NCBI RefSeq assembly: GCF_019084545.1
Contig: NZ_JAHREP010000007.1
Location: forward strand, 62,001-126,000
Source: Marinobacterium ramblicola
Lineage (GTDB): Bacteria; Pseudomonadota; Gammaproteobacteria; Pseudomonadales; Balneatricaceae
Direction: 5' to 3'
DNA length: 64,000 bases
Below are positions 26,609-36,854 of the stretch, piece by piece. Position numbers and translations under genes: made by a program. The notes below the pieces were generated by a model. That model had not been told where the DNA came from and searched no databases. It was given only the letters and a program-made list of their open reading frames with translations. Within the stretch, counting starts at the first letter, position 1. Each line of letters starts with the position of its first letter.

Positions 26609-27628
26609 ATGAAGAAACCACTCACTCCGACATTTATCGCCAGTGTGCTGGCCGGTTTGGTCATGAGCACTGGTGTGGCGCAGGCTGACACCTGGCGTTA
26701 TGCCTTCGAAGAGGCGTTGACCGACGTTCAGGGGATCTATGCGACCAAGTTCAAGGAGGAGATCGAGAAGAACTCTGACCATGAAGTGGAGTTGTTCCCC
26801 TACGGTACCCTGGGTGAATCCGCCGATATCATGGAGCAGACTCAGGCCGGCATTCTGCAGTTTGTCGACCAGTCTCCCGGCTTTACCGGCGCGGTGATTC
26901 CCGAAGCCCAGGTGTTTTTCGTACCCTATCTGCTGCCCGCCGATCCGGCAGAGCTGAACGAATTTTTCCGTACCAGCAAAGCGATCAATGAAGACTTCAA
27001 GAGGCTGTATGCCGAGCAGGGCCTGGAGCTGTTGAAGATGTTCCCGGAGGGGGAGGTCGCCATGACCACCCAGGAACCGGTGAAGCGGCCCGCCGACCTG
27101 AATGGCGTCAAGTTCCGCGTCATGACCAACCCGCTGCTGGTGGAAACCTACCAGGCGTTTGGCGCCACTCCGACACCTCTGCCCTGGGGTGAGGTGTACG
27201 GCGGACTGCAGACCAATATCATTCAGGGCCAGGAGAACCCGGCATTCTGGATCGAATCGACCAAGATGTACGAGGTCACCGATGTGATCACCTTCGCCGG
27301 TCACAGCAACTTCACCACCGCGGTGATGGCCAACAAGGCGTTTTATGACGGCCTCAGCGATGCGGACAAAAAGGTGGTGCAAGACGCCAGTCAGGCCGCC
27401 TTCGACTACATCATCGAGTATCAGAAAGGCCTCACCGAGGAGTCGATGGACAAGATCATGAAGGCCAAGCCGGAGATGGTCGTCAACGTACTCACGGAAG
27501 AGGAACGTGCTCCGTTCAAGGCGGCTGCGGCCGAGGTGGAGAAGAAGTTCATCGAGATGACCGGTGATAGCGGCAAGGCGATCCTTGATCAGATGAAAGC
27601 CGATCTCGAGGCGGTCACCAAGAAGTAA
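26609..27628 (+). CDS. uehA: Ectoine/hydroxyectoine TRAP solute-binding protein (TeaA/UehA)
   Basis: The 339-residue protein has a signal peptide ending GVAQA before DTWRYAFEEAL. The mature N-terminus matches TeaA, including the second Glu of FEE that contacts the ligand. The aromatic block LQFVDQSPGFTG and GGLQTNIIQGQENPAFWIES are also present. It captures ectoines in the periplasm for the UehBC membrane proteins. Its start ATG follows an AGAGGG site. Strong hairpins follow the gene before uehB and may keep the receptor mRNA in excess. Confidence 0.94.
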   Translation: MKKPLTPTFIASVLAGLVMSTGVAQADTWRYAFEEALTDVQGIYATKFKEEIEKNSDHEVELFPYGTLGESADIMEQTQAGILQFVDQSPGFTGAVIPEAQVFFVPYLLPADPAELNEFFRTSKAINEDFKRLYAEQGLELLKMFPEGEVAMTTQEPVKRPADLNGVKFRVMTNPLLVETYQAFGATPTPLPWGEVYGGLQTNIIQGQENPAFWIESTKMYEVTDVITFAGHSNFTTAVMANKAFYDGLSDADKKVVQDASQAAFDYIIEYQKGLTEESMDKIMKAKPEMVVNVLTEEERAPFKAAAAEVEKKFIEMTGDSGKAILDQMKADLEAVTKK

Positions 27629-27642
27629 ATGTTGACCGGTAG

Positions 27643-27735
27643 CTGACCCGGGGGGGCTTTGATCCTCGGGTCAGGTGCGGGATCTGCGCCCCCTGGCGAT
27701 GGCGCCTGCGCTGTATGCGGGGCCGCAGATCCCGC
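27643..27735 (+). other. Two consecutive mRNA hairpins between uehA and uehB
   Basis: Hairpin 1: 27643-27653 pairs with 27664-27674 (11 bp, one G-T pair). Hairpin 2: a perfect 12-bp stem gcgggatctgcg (27677-27688) pairs with 27724-27735. Neither is followed by a T tract, so they look like processing or stability elements rather than terminators. Confidence 0.65.
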
Positions 27736-27800
27736 CATCCTTTACGGTTATCCCGCGGCATATGGATGCTCAGCTGCGGGCAATTTCCGGGAGCAGTGTA

Positions 27801-28379
27801 ATGACCAATAAATCCCCTCCGGGCGAGCATGACTCTGCCTTGCCCGGCTTCCTTGGCACCATCGATTCGATCATCAGTCGGCTTGAAGCCGCGGGTCTTG
27901 CGCTGAGCGTGCTGTTGATGGCGCTGAACACCATCTCCAACGTGATCGGCCGCTTCGTATTCCAGGAGAGCCTGTTCTTCAGCGAAGAGGTGAACCGCAT
28001 CCTGATCGTACTGATCACCTTCGCCGGGATCGGCTACGCCGCCCGCCACGGTCGCCATATCCGCATGTCGGCGATCTATGATGCGCTGCCGACGGCGATG
28101 CGCAAGGTGTTCATGGTCGGCATTGCGGTGATCTCCTCACTCTGCATGTTTGCGCTCTGTTACTTCTCCGTCGGCTATATCGACAAAGTGGCCACCTCAG
28201 GTCGCATCCTTCCGGCGCTGCAGATTCCGGTGTACTGGATCTATCTCTGGGTCCCGGTCGGGTTCGCGGTCACCGGCATACAGTATGCACTGACCGCGGT
28301 GAAGAACCTGGTGGAGAAGGATATCTACCTGTCGACCAAGGTGCTCGAAGGGTATGACGACACCGAAGTGGAACTTTAG
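27801..28379 (+). CDS. uehB: TRAP transporter small membrane subunit (TeaB/UehB, DctQ family)
   Basis: The 192-residue protein has four hydrophobic helices and the DctQ block [20 protein letters not shown] followed by [15 protein letters not shown] start it at ATG 27801, which has a GGGAG site. The frame is open further upstream but that part covers the hairpin region and is not protein-like. It pairs with UehC for sodium-driven ectoine import. Confidence 0.9.
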   Translation: MTNKSPPGEHDSALPGFLGTIDSIISRLEAAGLALSVLLMALNTISNVIGRFVFQESLFFSEEVNRILIVLITFAGIGYAARHGRHIRMSAIYDALPTAMRKVFMVGIAVISSLCMFALCYFSVGYIDKVATSGRILPALQIPVYWIYLWVPVGFAVTGIQYALTAVKNLVEKDIYLSTKVLEGYDDTEVEL

Positions 28380-28405
28380 GTAGGCGAGTTTTAGGAGGGC
28401 CGGGC

Positions 28406-29695
28406 ATGGCCGCAACCATCTTTCTCACCATGATTGTCCTGCTGTTGCTGGGCTTTCCGATGATGATTCCTCTGATCGTCGGCGCCTTTATCGGCTTTTT
28501 CGAGCTGTTCAACGGCATCGACAAGATGGATTTCATGGTGCAGCAGTTCATGGCCGGTATTCGACCGGCGTCGCTGATCGCTGTGCCGATGTTTATCTTT
28601 GCTGCGGATATCATGACCCGCGGCCACTCCGCCAACCGTCTGATCGACATGGTGATGAGCTTTGTCGGTCATATCAAGGGCGGCCTGGCGGTCAGTACCG
28701 CCACCGCCTGTACCCTGTTCGGGGCCGTCTCCGGCTCGACTCAGGCCACGGTGGTGGCGGTGGGTTCTCCGTTGCGCCCGCGCATGCTGCAGGCGGGCTA
28801 CAAGGACAACTTCGTGCTGGCGCTGATCGTCAATTCCAGCGATATCGCCTTCCTGATCCCGCCCAGCATTGGCATGATCATCTACGGCGTGGTCTCCAAC
28901 ACCTCGATCTCCGAGCTGTTCATCGCCGGTATCGGACCGGGATTGCTGATCCTGGTGTTGTTCTCGATCTACAGCATGATCTACGCCCGCATCAAGGATG
29001 TGCCCACCGAACCGAAAGCGAGCTGGAAGGAGCGGGCGCGCTCGGTACAGCAGGCGATCTGGCCACTGGGCTTCCCGGTGATCATCGTCGGCGGCATCTA
29101 TGGCGGTATCTTCAGCCCCACCGAGGCAGCGGCGGTCTGTGTGCTCTACGCCATTCTGCTCGAGTTCGTTGTGTTCCGCGCCATCAGCGCGCGCGATATC
29201 TACGAAACAGCCAAGTCCACCGGTCTGATCACCGGTGTGGTGTTCATACTGGTGGGGGCCGGCGCTGCATTTTCCTGGGTGATCTCCTTTGCCCGTATTC
29301 CGCAGGAGCTGCTCGGCGCCGTCGGCGTCGCCGATATGGGGCCGATCGGTGTGCTGTTCGTGATCTCGATCGCCTTCTTTATCGGCTGCATGTTCGTTGA
29401 CCCGATCGTGGTGATCCTGATTCTGGTACCAATCTTCGCACCGGTAGTGGAAGCTGTAGGGTTAGACCCGGTACTGGTCGGTACCATCATCACCCTGCAG
29501 GTGGCGATCGGGTCGGCCACACCACCCTTCGGCTGCGATATTTTCACCGCCATGGCGGTGTTCAAACGCCCCTATTTCGAAGTGATCCGCGGTACGCCAC
29601 CGTTCGTGTTGATTTTGCTGGCGGTGGCGGTGGCGCTGATCTTCTTCCCCGATATCGCCCTGTTCCTGCGCGATCTAGCGTTCGCGAAAGCTTAA
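28406..29695 (+). CDS. uehC: TRAP transporter large permease (TeaC/UehC, DctM family)
   Basis: The 429-residue protein has twelve or so membrane helices. DctM family blocks include GAVSGSTQATVVAVGSPLRP, SSDIAFLIPPSIGMIIYGVV and IFSPTEAAAVCVLYA. A GGAGGG site precedes the ATG. It lies 26 bp after uehB and 10 bp before the usp gene. Confidence 0.93.
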   Translation: MAATIFLTMIVLLLLGFPMMIPLIVGAFIGFFELFNGIDKMDFMVQQFMAGIRPASLIAVPMFIFAADIMTRGHSANRLIDMVMSFVGHIKGGLAVSTATACTLFGAVSGSTQATVVAVGSPLRPRMLQAGYKDNFVLALIVNSSDIAFLIPPSIGMIIYGVVSNTSISELFIAGIGPGLLILVLFSIYSMIYARIKDVPTEPKASWKERARSVQQAIWPLGFPVIIVGGIYGGIFSPTEAAAVCVLYAILLEFVVFRAISARDIYETAKSTGLITGVVFILVGAGAAFSWVISFARIPQELLGAVGVADMGPIGVLFVISIAFFIGCMFVDPIVVILILVPIFAPVVEAVGLDPVLVGTIITLQVAIGSATPPFGCDIFTAMAVFKRPYFEVIRGTPPFVLILLAVAVALIFFPDIALFLRDLAFAKA

Positions 29696-29705
29696 GGAGG
29701 CGCCT

Positions 29706-30143
29706 GTGTTCAAACGCATATTGCTACCGGCCGACGGTTCCGAAGGGGCTTTCGAAGCGCTCAAACTGGTGGTCGAGCTGCAGAAGGTGCATGGTGCGGA
29801 GCTGATGATCCTGTCGGTATTCCGTCACCATAGCCTGCGCGAGGCGTCGATGTCGATGGTGCGTCCGCGCGAGCCTGAGCATATGGACGATCTGATGAAA
29901 AGTTATGCACAGGAGGTGGCGGAGAGTTTCAAACGCTACGCGATCGAGCAGGGCTGCCCGGGCGTGCGGGCGTTCGTCAAAAGCGGTCATACCGCCAAGA
30001 CCATCGTCGAGTTTGCCGGGCGCAACGCGATCGACCTGATCGTGGTCGGCAGTCATGGTCTGGGCGATGCGGAAAATTTCCTCGTCGGCAGTGTATCGCA
30101 AAAGGTGGCGGGGATGGCCGATTGCCCGGTCTTGGTGGTGTAA
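29706..30143 (+). CDS. Universal stress protein (TeaD-like)
   Basis: The 145-residue UspA-domain protein begins MFKRILLPADGSEGAFEALK and ends with the ATP-binding block VVGSHGLGDAENFLVGSVSQ. The position directly behind the TRAP permease matches TeaD, an ATP-binding protein reported to modulate the TeaABC ectoine importer. The GTG start follows AAGGAGG. Confidence 0.9.
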   Translation: MFKRILLPADGSEGAFEALKLVVELQKVHGAELMILSVFRHHSLREASMSMVRPREPEHMDDLMKSYAQEVAESFKRYAIEQGCPGVRAFVKSGHTAKTIVEFAGRNAIDLIVVGSHGLGDAENFLVGSVSQKVAGMADCPVLVV

Positions 30144-30256
30144 CGGCACAGGTTCGCCGCGCATAACGGGGCGCAACAATAGTCGTGGTTCGAGAACTGG
30201 GGCATTATCGAACGCAGAACATCTGTGATTGGCTTAACGGGATCGACAGGGCAACC

Positions 30257-30976
30257 ATGAACGCTTTACCTGAAAACGCCGTCGACACTGGCGCCGGCGA
30301 AGGCGGCAGCAGCGCGGAGCAGCGCTTCGACAATCTCTACCGCACACTGCGCAGCCGCATCTGCCTGCTCGACTACGAGCCGGGTACCCGCCTGTCCGAA
30401 GTGGCACTGGCCAAGGAGTTCGGCGTCAGCCGCACACCGATCCGGCGCGTGCTGGGGCGACTGGAGCTGGAGGGGTTGGTGGAGATCCGCCACGGCGTCG
30501 GCACCCAGGTCACCGAAATCGATTTCGACTACCTGTGCGATGTGTATGAGCTGCGTATGGAGCTGGCCTCCCAGCTGGGACTGATGTCGCCGCTACCGCC
30601 CACGGACGATCTGCTACTGCGGGTGCAGGCAACCCTGGACAGAGCGATCGGCGTGGCCGAAGCCCAGTCGCCGCGGCGGCTGTTTGCCCAGGTGAATATC
30701 GAGTTTTTCGAGGCGCTGATGGAGCTGGTCGGCAATCACGCCCTGCGCGAGGTACTGGTGATGCTGTTCTACCGCTCCTCACGCATGTGGCCGTTCCTGA
30801 TGCGGGAGGAGGTGATCTCGATGGAAGCGGAACTGTTCTGCAACGAGATCCGCGAAACCATGCAGTTGATCGAGAGCGGACAGCTGGTGGCGCTGGGCAA
30901 CCTGCGCCGTCGCCATATCGCCATGGCGCTACAGCGCTTGAAGCTGATGTCCGCCGAAAACGGACGAGTGGCATGA
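30257..30976 (+). CDS. FCD-type GntR transcriptional regulator
   Basis: The 239-residue protein has an N-terminal winged helix (YRTLRSRICLLDYEPGTRLS, EVALAKEFGVSRTPIRRVLG) and a C-terminal helical FCD effector domain. I start it at ATG 30257; the frame is open to a GTG at 30185. It lies within the uptake operon and is coupled to eutB by an ATGA overlap. It probably controls the ectoine genes, perhaps through the TGTATACA palindrome upstream of uehA. This differs from the MocR-type EnuR known in other ectoine degraders. Confidence 0.87.
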   Translation: MNALPENAVDTGAGEGGSSAEQRFDNLYRTLRSRICLLDYEPGTRLSEVALAKEFGVSRTPIRRVLGRLELEGLVEIRHGVGTQVTEIDFDYLCDVYELRMELASQLGLMSPLPPTDDLLLRVQATLDRAIGVAEAQSPRRLFAQVNIEFFEALMELVGNHALREVLVMLFYRSSRMWPFLMREEVISMEAELFCNEIRETMQLIESGQLVALGNLRRRHIAMALQRLKLMSAENGRVA

Positions 30977-31983
30977 AACTGATCGAACTGGCCCAGATCT
31001 ATCGCGCCCGCCGGGCGATCGCCGGGCGGGTGACGCGAACCCCACTGATTCCGGCGTTGAGCCTGTCTGACGCGCAGACCGAGGTCAGGCTAAAGCTGGA
31101 AACCACCCAGCCCACCGGCGCATTCAAGCTGCGCGGCGCGGTCAATGCGCTGGCCAATCTCAGTGTCGAGCAGCGGGCCAAGGGGGTGGTCTGTGCCTCC
31201 ACCGGTAATCACGGCAGGGCGCTGGCCTGGGCGGCCGGTCAGCTCGGGGTGCAGGCGACCATCTGCCTGTCGGCGCTGGTGCCGGGCAACAAGGTGGAAG
31301 CGATCCGCCGGCTGGGCGCCGATGTGCGCATCCATGGCAACAGTCAGGACGCGGCGCAGCAACTGGTGGAGGAGCTGGTCAAGCAGCAGGGGATGATCGA
31401 GATACCGCCGTTCGACCACGCCGATATCATCGCCGGCCAGGGCACCATCGGGCTGGAGATCCTGGAGGAGTGGCCGGAGGTGGACACGCTGATCGTCGGG
31501 CTGTCCGGCGGCGGGCTACTCAGCGGCATCGCGCTGGCGGCGAAGGCGATCAAGCCCTCTATCCGGGTGATCGGTGTCAGTCCGGCGCGCGGTGCGGCGA
31601 TGGCGGCCAGCCTCGATGCGGGCAAACCGGTGGATGTGGAGGAGCTTGCCACCCTGGCCGATTCCCTCGGCGGCGGCATTGGACTGCACAACCGTTACAC
31701 CTTCGCCCACGTGCGCAGGTTGATGGACGAATATGTGCTGCTGGAGGAGATCGAGATCGCGCGCAGCATGCGTCATCTTTATCGCGAGGAACAGTTGGTG
31801 GCTGAGGGTGCCGCGGCGCTGGGTGCGGCGCTGTTGCTGGAACCTCCGCGCCGTGCGGCGCTGGCTGAACGACTCGGGCGACGGGTGGCGATTATCGTCT
31901 CCGGTCGCAACGTGGATATGGACAGTTTTACCGCCATCGTCGATGGCACGCATGAGGTGTGGAACACGCCCACCGTGGATTAA
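30973..31983 (+). CDS. eutB: Hydroxyectoine utilization dehydratase EutB
   Basis: The 336-residue fold-type II PLP enzyme of the threonine dehydratase group has the PLP lysine in PTGAFKLRGAVNAL. Other blocks are CASTGNHGRALAWAAGQLG and a Gly loop VGLSGGGLLSGIAL. The ATG at 30973 overlaps the gntR stop. In hydroxyectoine degraders EutB with EutC is proposed to convert hydroxyectoine toward ectoine. The assignment is by neighbourhood and sequence; the chemistry is not fully proven for the family. Confidence 0.88.
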   Translation: MKLIELAQIYRARRAIAGRVTRTPLIPALSLSDAQTEVRLKLETTQPTGAFKLRGAVNALANLSVEQRAKGVVCASTGNHGRALAWAAGQLGVQATICLSALVPGNKVEAIRRLGADVRIHGNSQDAAQQLVEELVKQQGMIEIPPFDHADIIAGQGTIGLEILEEWPEVDTLIVGLSGGGLLSGIALAAKAIKPSIRVIGVSPARGAAMAASLDAGKPVDVEELATLADSLGGGIGLHNRYTFAHVRRLMDEYVLLEEIEIARSMRHLYREEQLVAEGAAALGAALLLEPPRRAALAERLGRRVAIIVSGRNVDMDSFTAIVDGTHEVWNTPTVD

Positions 31984-32009
31984 CCGGCCGAACAGGGCAG
32001 GAGGTACGC

Positions 32010-33005
32010 ATGGCCGAGATCAAGATACTGACCGAAGCCGAGCTGCGCCAATGCGTCGCCCTGAGCGGCGAGCTGAATGACGTGATCGCCGACGCCTTTG
32101 CCCGGCTGGCCGAACCGGGCGTGGTGATGCCGCCGGTGCTGAGCATGGATCTGCCGGCGGTTAACGGCGAGGTGGATATCAAGACCGCCTGGGTGCCGGG
32201 TGTGGATAACTTTGCGATCAAGGTTAGCCCCGGCTTTTTCGACAATCCGTCCAAGGGGCTGGCCAGCCTGAACGGGCTGATGGTGCTGCTCAGTGCCGAC
32301 ACCGGCATGGTCAGCGCGGTGCTGCTCGATAACGGTTACCTGACCGATCTGCGCACCGCCGCGGCCGGCGGCGTTGCCGCGCGCTATCTGGCACCGCAGC
32401 AGGTACACACCGTCGGGGTGATAGGTACCGGCGTCCAGGCCCGGTTGCAGATCGAGGCGTTGCTGCTGGAGCGCAGCGTCGAGCGGGTGCTGGTCTGGGG
32501 GCGCGATGCGGACAAGGCGGCGGAGTATGCTGCCGAGCGGTCGCGCAGCCTCAAACTGCCGGTATCGGTGGCTGACAGTGTCGAGATGCTGGTGCAGGAG
32601 TCGCAGCTGGTGGTGACCACGACACCGGCACGGGAGCCGCTGATCCGGGCCGAGTGGCTGCACCCCGGCTTGCATATCACCGCGATGGGTTCGGACTCAC
32701 CGTTGAAGAACGAGCTCGCGCCACAGGTACTGGCCGATGCGGATGTGCTGATCGTCGATCGCCTCAGCCAGTCGCTGGAGCGGGGCGAGCTGCGCAGCGC
32801 AGTGTTGGCCGGTGCGCTGGATGCGCAGATCGATCTGCCCGAGCTGTCGGCGCTCTGCGCCGGTCGGCATCCGGGACGCAGCTCCGACGACCAGATCAGC
32901 GTCTGTGACCTGACCGGCACCGGCGTGCAGGACACCGCCATCGCCGATCATGCCCTGCGCCTGGCGCTGCGCCAGGGGCTGGGCAGATCGATCCACAGCA
33001 AATAA
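32010..33005 (+). CDS. eutC: Ectoine utilization protein EutC (ornithine cyclodeaminase/mu-crystallin family)
   Basis: The 331-residue NAD-binding protein has the Rossmann motif VGVIGTGVQARLQIEALLLE and the block NGYLTDLRTAAAGGVAARYL, a signature of the ornithine cyclodeaminase/mu-crystallin group. It starts at ATG 32010 with a CAGGAGG site, 26 bp after eutB. It acts with EutB on hydroxyectoine. Confidence 0.88.
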   Translation: MAEIKILTEAELRQCVALSGELNDVIADAFARLAEPGVVMPPVLSMDLPAVNGEVDIKTAWVPGVDNFAIKVSPGFFDNPSKGLASLNGLMVLLSADTGMVSAVLLDNGYLTDLRTAAAGGVAARYLAPQQVHTVGVIGTGVQARLQIEALLLERSVERVLVWGRDADKAAEYAAERSRSLKLPVSVADSVEMLVQESQLVVTTTPAREPLIRAEWLHPGLHITAMGSDSPLKNELAPQVLADADVLIVDRLSQSLERGELRSAVLAGALDAQIDLPELSALCAGRHPGRSSDDQISVCDLTGTGVQDTAIADHALRLALRQGLGRSIHSK

Positions 33006-33049
33006 ATCATCTGTCTTGGCTGGGTTAAAGGAGAGCGGTTGCGCCGGGT

Positions 33050-33538
33050 ATGAGGGTAAAATTGGACGATCGGGATATTCAGATGCTGTCGATCCTGCAA
33101 CGGGAGGGACGGATCACCAAGACCGAGCTGGCGCGGCGGGTCAACCTGTCGCCGACACCCTGCTGGGAGCGGCTGCAGCATCTGGAACAGCTCGGCATTA
33201 TCGAGGGCTACGGCGCGCGGGTGGACTGGTCGATGATCAGCCACCGAACCATTGTGTTCATGCAGGCGGAGCTGGCCAGCCACCAGGCGATCGATTTCAG
33301 CCGTTTCGAACGGGAGATGCAGGCGCAGCCGGAGGTGTTGGAGTGCTGGGCGCTGGGCGGGGGGATCGACTACCTGCTCAAGGTGATCGCACCCTCCATC
33401 GATGACTATCAGCGTTTCGTCGACCGTCTGCTCAATGCCGATATCGGTCTCAAACGCTACTACACCTATATCGTCACCAAGCGCGTCAAGGAGAGCGCGG
33501 CGATTCCGGACAACCTGCTGGCCGAGTTGAAGGGGTGA
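33050..33538 (+). CDS. doeX: Lrp/AsnC-type regulator (DoeX/AsnC of ectoine loci)
   Basis: The 162-residue protein has an HTH (LDDRDIQMLSILQREGRI, LARRVNLSPTPCWERLQHLE) and a C-terminal AsnC/RAM ligand domain. It lies 44 bp after eutC and ends the block. DoeX of Halomonas binds near doe genes and such regulators recur in ectoine clusters. Here it coexists with the GntR regulator. Confidence 0.87.
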   Translation: MRVKLDDRDIQMLSILQREGRITKTELARRVNLSPTPCWERLQHLEQLGIIEGYGARVDWSMISHRTIVFMQAELASHQAIDFSRFEREMQAQPEVLECWALGGGIDYLLKVIAPSIDDYQRFVDRLLNADIGLKRYYTYIVTKRVKESAAIPDNLLAELKG

Positions 33539-33592
33539 CGGCGCGCATTGGCAAGGCCTTGCGTCATAACATCGACAAGGGCTTTCTGCTAG

Positions 33593-34252
<660 letters not shown>

Positions 34253-34310
34253 TCGGACCGTAAACTACCCAGTCTTTTCATTTAGACCCAACTTCCCGCC
34301 GAGGACTGCA

Positions 34311-34523
34311 ATGGCACGTGTAACAGTTGAAGATTGCCTGGATAACCTTGATAACCGCTTTGAGCTGGTGATGGTTGCCTCCCGCCGCGCCCGTCAGCTG
34401 GCCACCGGTGGTAAGGACGCCAAGGTCGAGTGGGAAAACGACAAGCCGACCGTCGTTGCACTGCGCGAGATCGCCGAAGGTCTGGTTGACCGGACCGTGC
34501 TCGACGAGCGCGAAGAGGCCTGA
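34311..34523 (+). CDS. rpoZ: RNA polymerase omega subunit
   Basis: This 70-residue protein starts [20 protein letters not shown], with [12 protein letters not shown] as in gammaproteobacterial omega. It lies between gmk and spoT. Confidence 0.97.
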   Translation: MARVTVEDCLDNLDNRFELVMVASRRARQLATGGKDAKVEWENDKPTVVALREIAEGLVDRTVLDEREEA

Positions 34524-34619
34524 TCTTTCCCTTCGTCTCCGGATACGGCATCATCTTCCTTAGGGGTTAAACTGCATCCAGTCCAATCTGGTGCAGGGAT
34601 AACACGTGGAGCCTGGGGA

Positions 34620-36746
34620 ATGATGCCGACAATCGACGCACTTTCTGAAAACCTGACCGAATACCTGGATCTGGCACAGATTCGGCAGGTGCGTCGTGCC
34701 TATTTCTACGCCGAGCAGGCCCATGACGGTCAGCGGCGCAAGAGCGGCGAGCCCTATGTAACCCACCCGCTGGCGGTGGCCGGCGTACTGTCCGAGATGC
34801 ATATGGATCATCAAAGCCTGATGGCGGCGATGCTGCATGATGTGATCGAAGACACCGAGATCAGTTACGAGGGGATAGAGTCCCAGTTCGGCAAGCCGGT
34901 GGCGGATATCGTCGACGGCGTCTCCAAGCTGACCCATCTGGAGTTCGAAACCAAGGCCGAGGCCCAGGCGGAGAACTTCCAGAAGATGGTGTTGGCGATG
35001 GCAGAGGATATCCGCGTCATCCTGGTCAAACTGGCCGACCGCCTGCACAACATGCGCACGCTGGGCGCCATGCGTCCGGACAAGCAGCGCCGCATCGCCC
35101 GCGAAACCCTGGATATCTACGCCCCGATCGCAGCCCGTCTGGGCATGCGCGATCTGCAGGTAGAGCTTGAGGACCTGGCGTTCCAGGCGTTCTACCCGAT
35201 GCGCGCCAAGTATATTCGCCGGGCCGTGGTCAAGGCGCGCGGCCAGCGCCGCGATGTCATCACCCAGATCGAGCAGGCGATTCAGGGCCGTCTCGATCAG
35301 GAGCATCTGCCGGGGATCGTCACCGGCCGCGAGAAACACCTGTACAGCATCTACCGCAAGATGAAGAGCCAGAAGAAGTCGTTCAGCGAGATCATGGACG
35401 TGTTCGGCTTCCGCATCGTCACCGAAACGGTGGATGACTGTTACCGCATCCTCGGCGCCGTGCACAACCTGTACAAGCCGCTGCCGGGGAGGTTCAAGGA
35501 CTACATCGCGATTCCCAAGGCCAACGGCTACCAGTCGCTGCACACCGCGCTGTTCGGCTCGCGGGTGACCATCGAGGTGCAGATCCGCACCCGCGAGATG
35601 GACGCGGTGGCCAGCCAGGGGATCGCCGAGCACAGCCACTACAAGGTCTACGGCGACTCCGACAGTGCCGTGGGCTCCTACAACCGGGCGCGCAAATGGG
35701 TACAGGGACTGCTGGAGATGCAGCGCCGCGCCGGTGACTCGATGGAGTTCATCGATCATGTGAAGAAGGATCTGTTCCCGGATGAGGTATACCTGTTTAC
35801 GCCCAAGGGACGGATCCTGGAACTGCCGCGTGGCGCCACCCCGGTGGATTTCGCCTACGCCGTGCACACCGATATCGGCAACTCCTGCGTCTCCTGCCGC
35901 ATCAACCGCCGCCTGGCACCTCTGTCCGAGCCGCTGGAAAGCGGGCAGACCGTCGAGATCATCACTACGCCCCGCGCCCAGCCCAATATGGCCTGGCTCA
36001 ACTTCGTGGTGACCGGCAAGGCGCGTTCCAGCATTCGACACTTCCTGAAGAATCAACAGCGACACGAGTCGATCGAGCTTGGCCGTCGCCTGCTCAACCA
36101 GTTCATGTCCAACTACGGCTCCAGCGTCGATGATGTGGATGCGGACAAGCTTGACGCGCTGCTCAAGGAGGCGGAACTGGCCGATATGGATGCGCTGCTC
36201 GAGGATATCGGCATGGGCAACCGCATGGCCTACGTGGTGGCGCGTCGTCTGCGTGCGGAGCAGCCGGTGGACGCCGACAGCGACACTGCCGGTTCGAGCC
36301 CGTCACGCAAGCCGATGGCGATCCAGGGCGCCGAAGGGACCGTGCTCCACTACGCCAAATGCTGCCATCCGATCCCGGGCGACAGCATCATCGGCCATAT
36401 CAGCACCGGGCGCGGGCTCGTGGTGCACCGCACCGATTGCCGCAATATCGGCTACATGAAAGAGGATCCGCAGAAGTGCATCTACCTCGAGTGGTCCGGC
36501 AGCGGCGACGAGGAGTATCCGGTGGCGTTGTCGCTCGAGGTGGAGTCCCAGCGCGGTATGATCGCGCAACTGGCGATGGCAGTCGCGTCGGCGGAAGCCA
36601 ACCTGCTGAAGATCGACTCCGGCGAGCGTGACGGACAGCTGAACAGCGTGCAGATGGAGCTGACCGTGTATAACCGCATCCACCTGGCCCGGGTGATCAA
36701 GGCGTTGCGCCGTCAGGTTGCGGTCACCCGTATCACCCGGCAGTAG
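34620..36746 (+). CDS. spoT: Bifunctional (p)ppGpp synthase/hydrolase SpoT
   Basis: The 708-residue protein has an N-terminal HD hydrolase (HPLAVAGVLSEMHMD, MLHDVIEDTEI, KLADRLHNMRTL), a synthase domain (FGFRIVTETVDDCYRILG, IAIPKANGYQSLHTALFG), TGS (VYLFTPKGRILELPRGATP) and a C-terminal ACT domain. The intact HD motif marks it as SpoT-like. It makes and degrades (p)ppGpp. The ATG has a GGGGA site upstream. Confidence 0.96.
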   Translation: MMPTIDALSENLTEYLDLAQIRQVRRAYFYAEQAHDGQRRKSGEPYVTHPLAVAGVLSEMHMDHQSLMAAMLHDVIEDTEISYEGIESQFGKPVADIVDGVSKLTHLEFETKAEAQAENFQKMVLAMAEDIRVILVKLADRLHNMRTLGAMRPDKQRRIARETLDIYAPIAARLGMRDLQVELEDLAFQAFYPMRAKYIRRAVVKARGQRRDVITQIEQAIQGRLDQEHLPGIVTGREKHLYSIYRKMKSQKKSFSEIMDVFGFRIVTETVDDCYRILGAVHNLYKPLPGRFKDYIAIPKANGYQSLHTALFGSRVTIEVQIRTREMDAVASQGIAEHSHYKVYGDSDSAVGSYNRARKWVQGLLEMQRRAGDSMEFIDHVKKDLFPDEVYLFTPKGRILELPRGATPVDFAYAVHTDIGNSCVSCRINRRLAPLSEPLESGQTVEIITTPRAQPNMAWLNFVVTGKARSSIRHFLKNQQRHESIELGRRLLNQFMSNYGSSVDDVDADKLDALLKEAELADMDALLEDIGMGNRMAYVVARRLRAEQPVDADSDTAGSSPSRKPMAIQGAEGTVLHYAKCCHPIPGDSIIGHISTGRGLVVHRTDCRNIGYMKEDPQKCIYLEWSGSGDEEYPVALSLEVESQRGMIAQLAMAVASAEANLLKIDSGERDGQLNSVQMELTVYNRIHLARVIKALRRQVAVTRITRQ

Positions 36747-36854
36747 TCTGCTAGCTCCTGTGCCGAAGGAGGCTAACTTCCCTGAAACCTGGGTTTCTTG
36801 GCGTTAATTCTCAGGGCTTGAAAGAGATAACTCGGTTGGTTAGTATTTGAGCAT

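Noticed and set aside
30787-30972. A longer N-terminus for EutB starting inside the GntR gene
   Set aside because: It would overlap the regulator by 186 bp. The ATG at 30973 gives the family's normal start and an ATGA coupling.
34560-36065. A 501-codon minus-strand frame opposite spoT
   Set aside because: It is antisense to a universally conserved gene, with no homology pattern.
36750-36797. Small hairpins after spoT as a terminator
   Set aside because: The stems are bulged or have very short loops and no T run follows.
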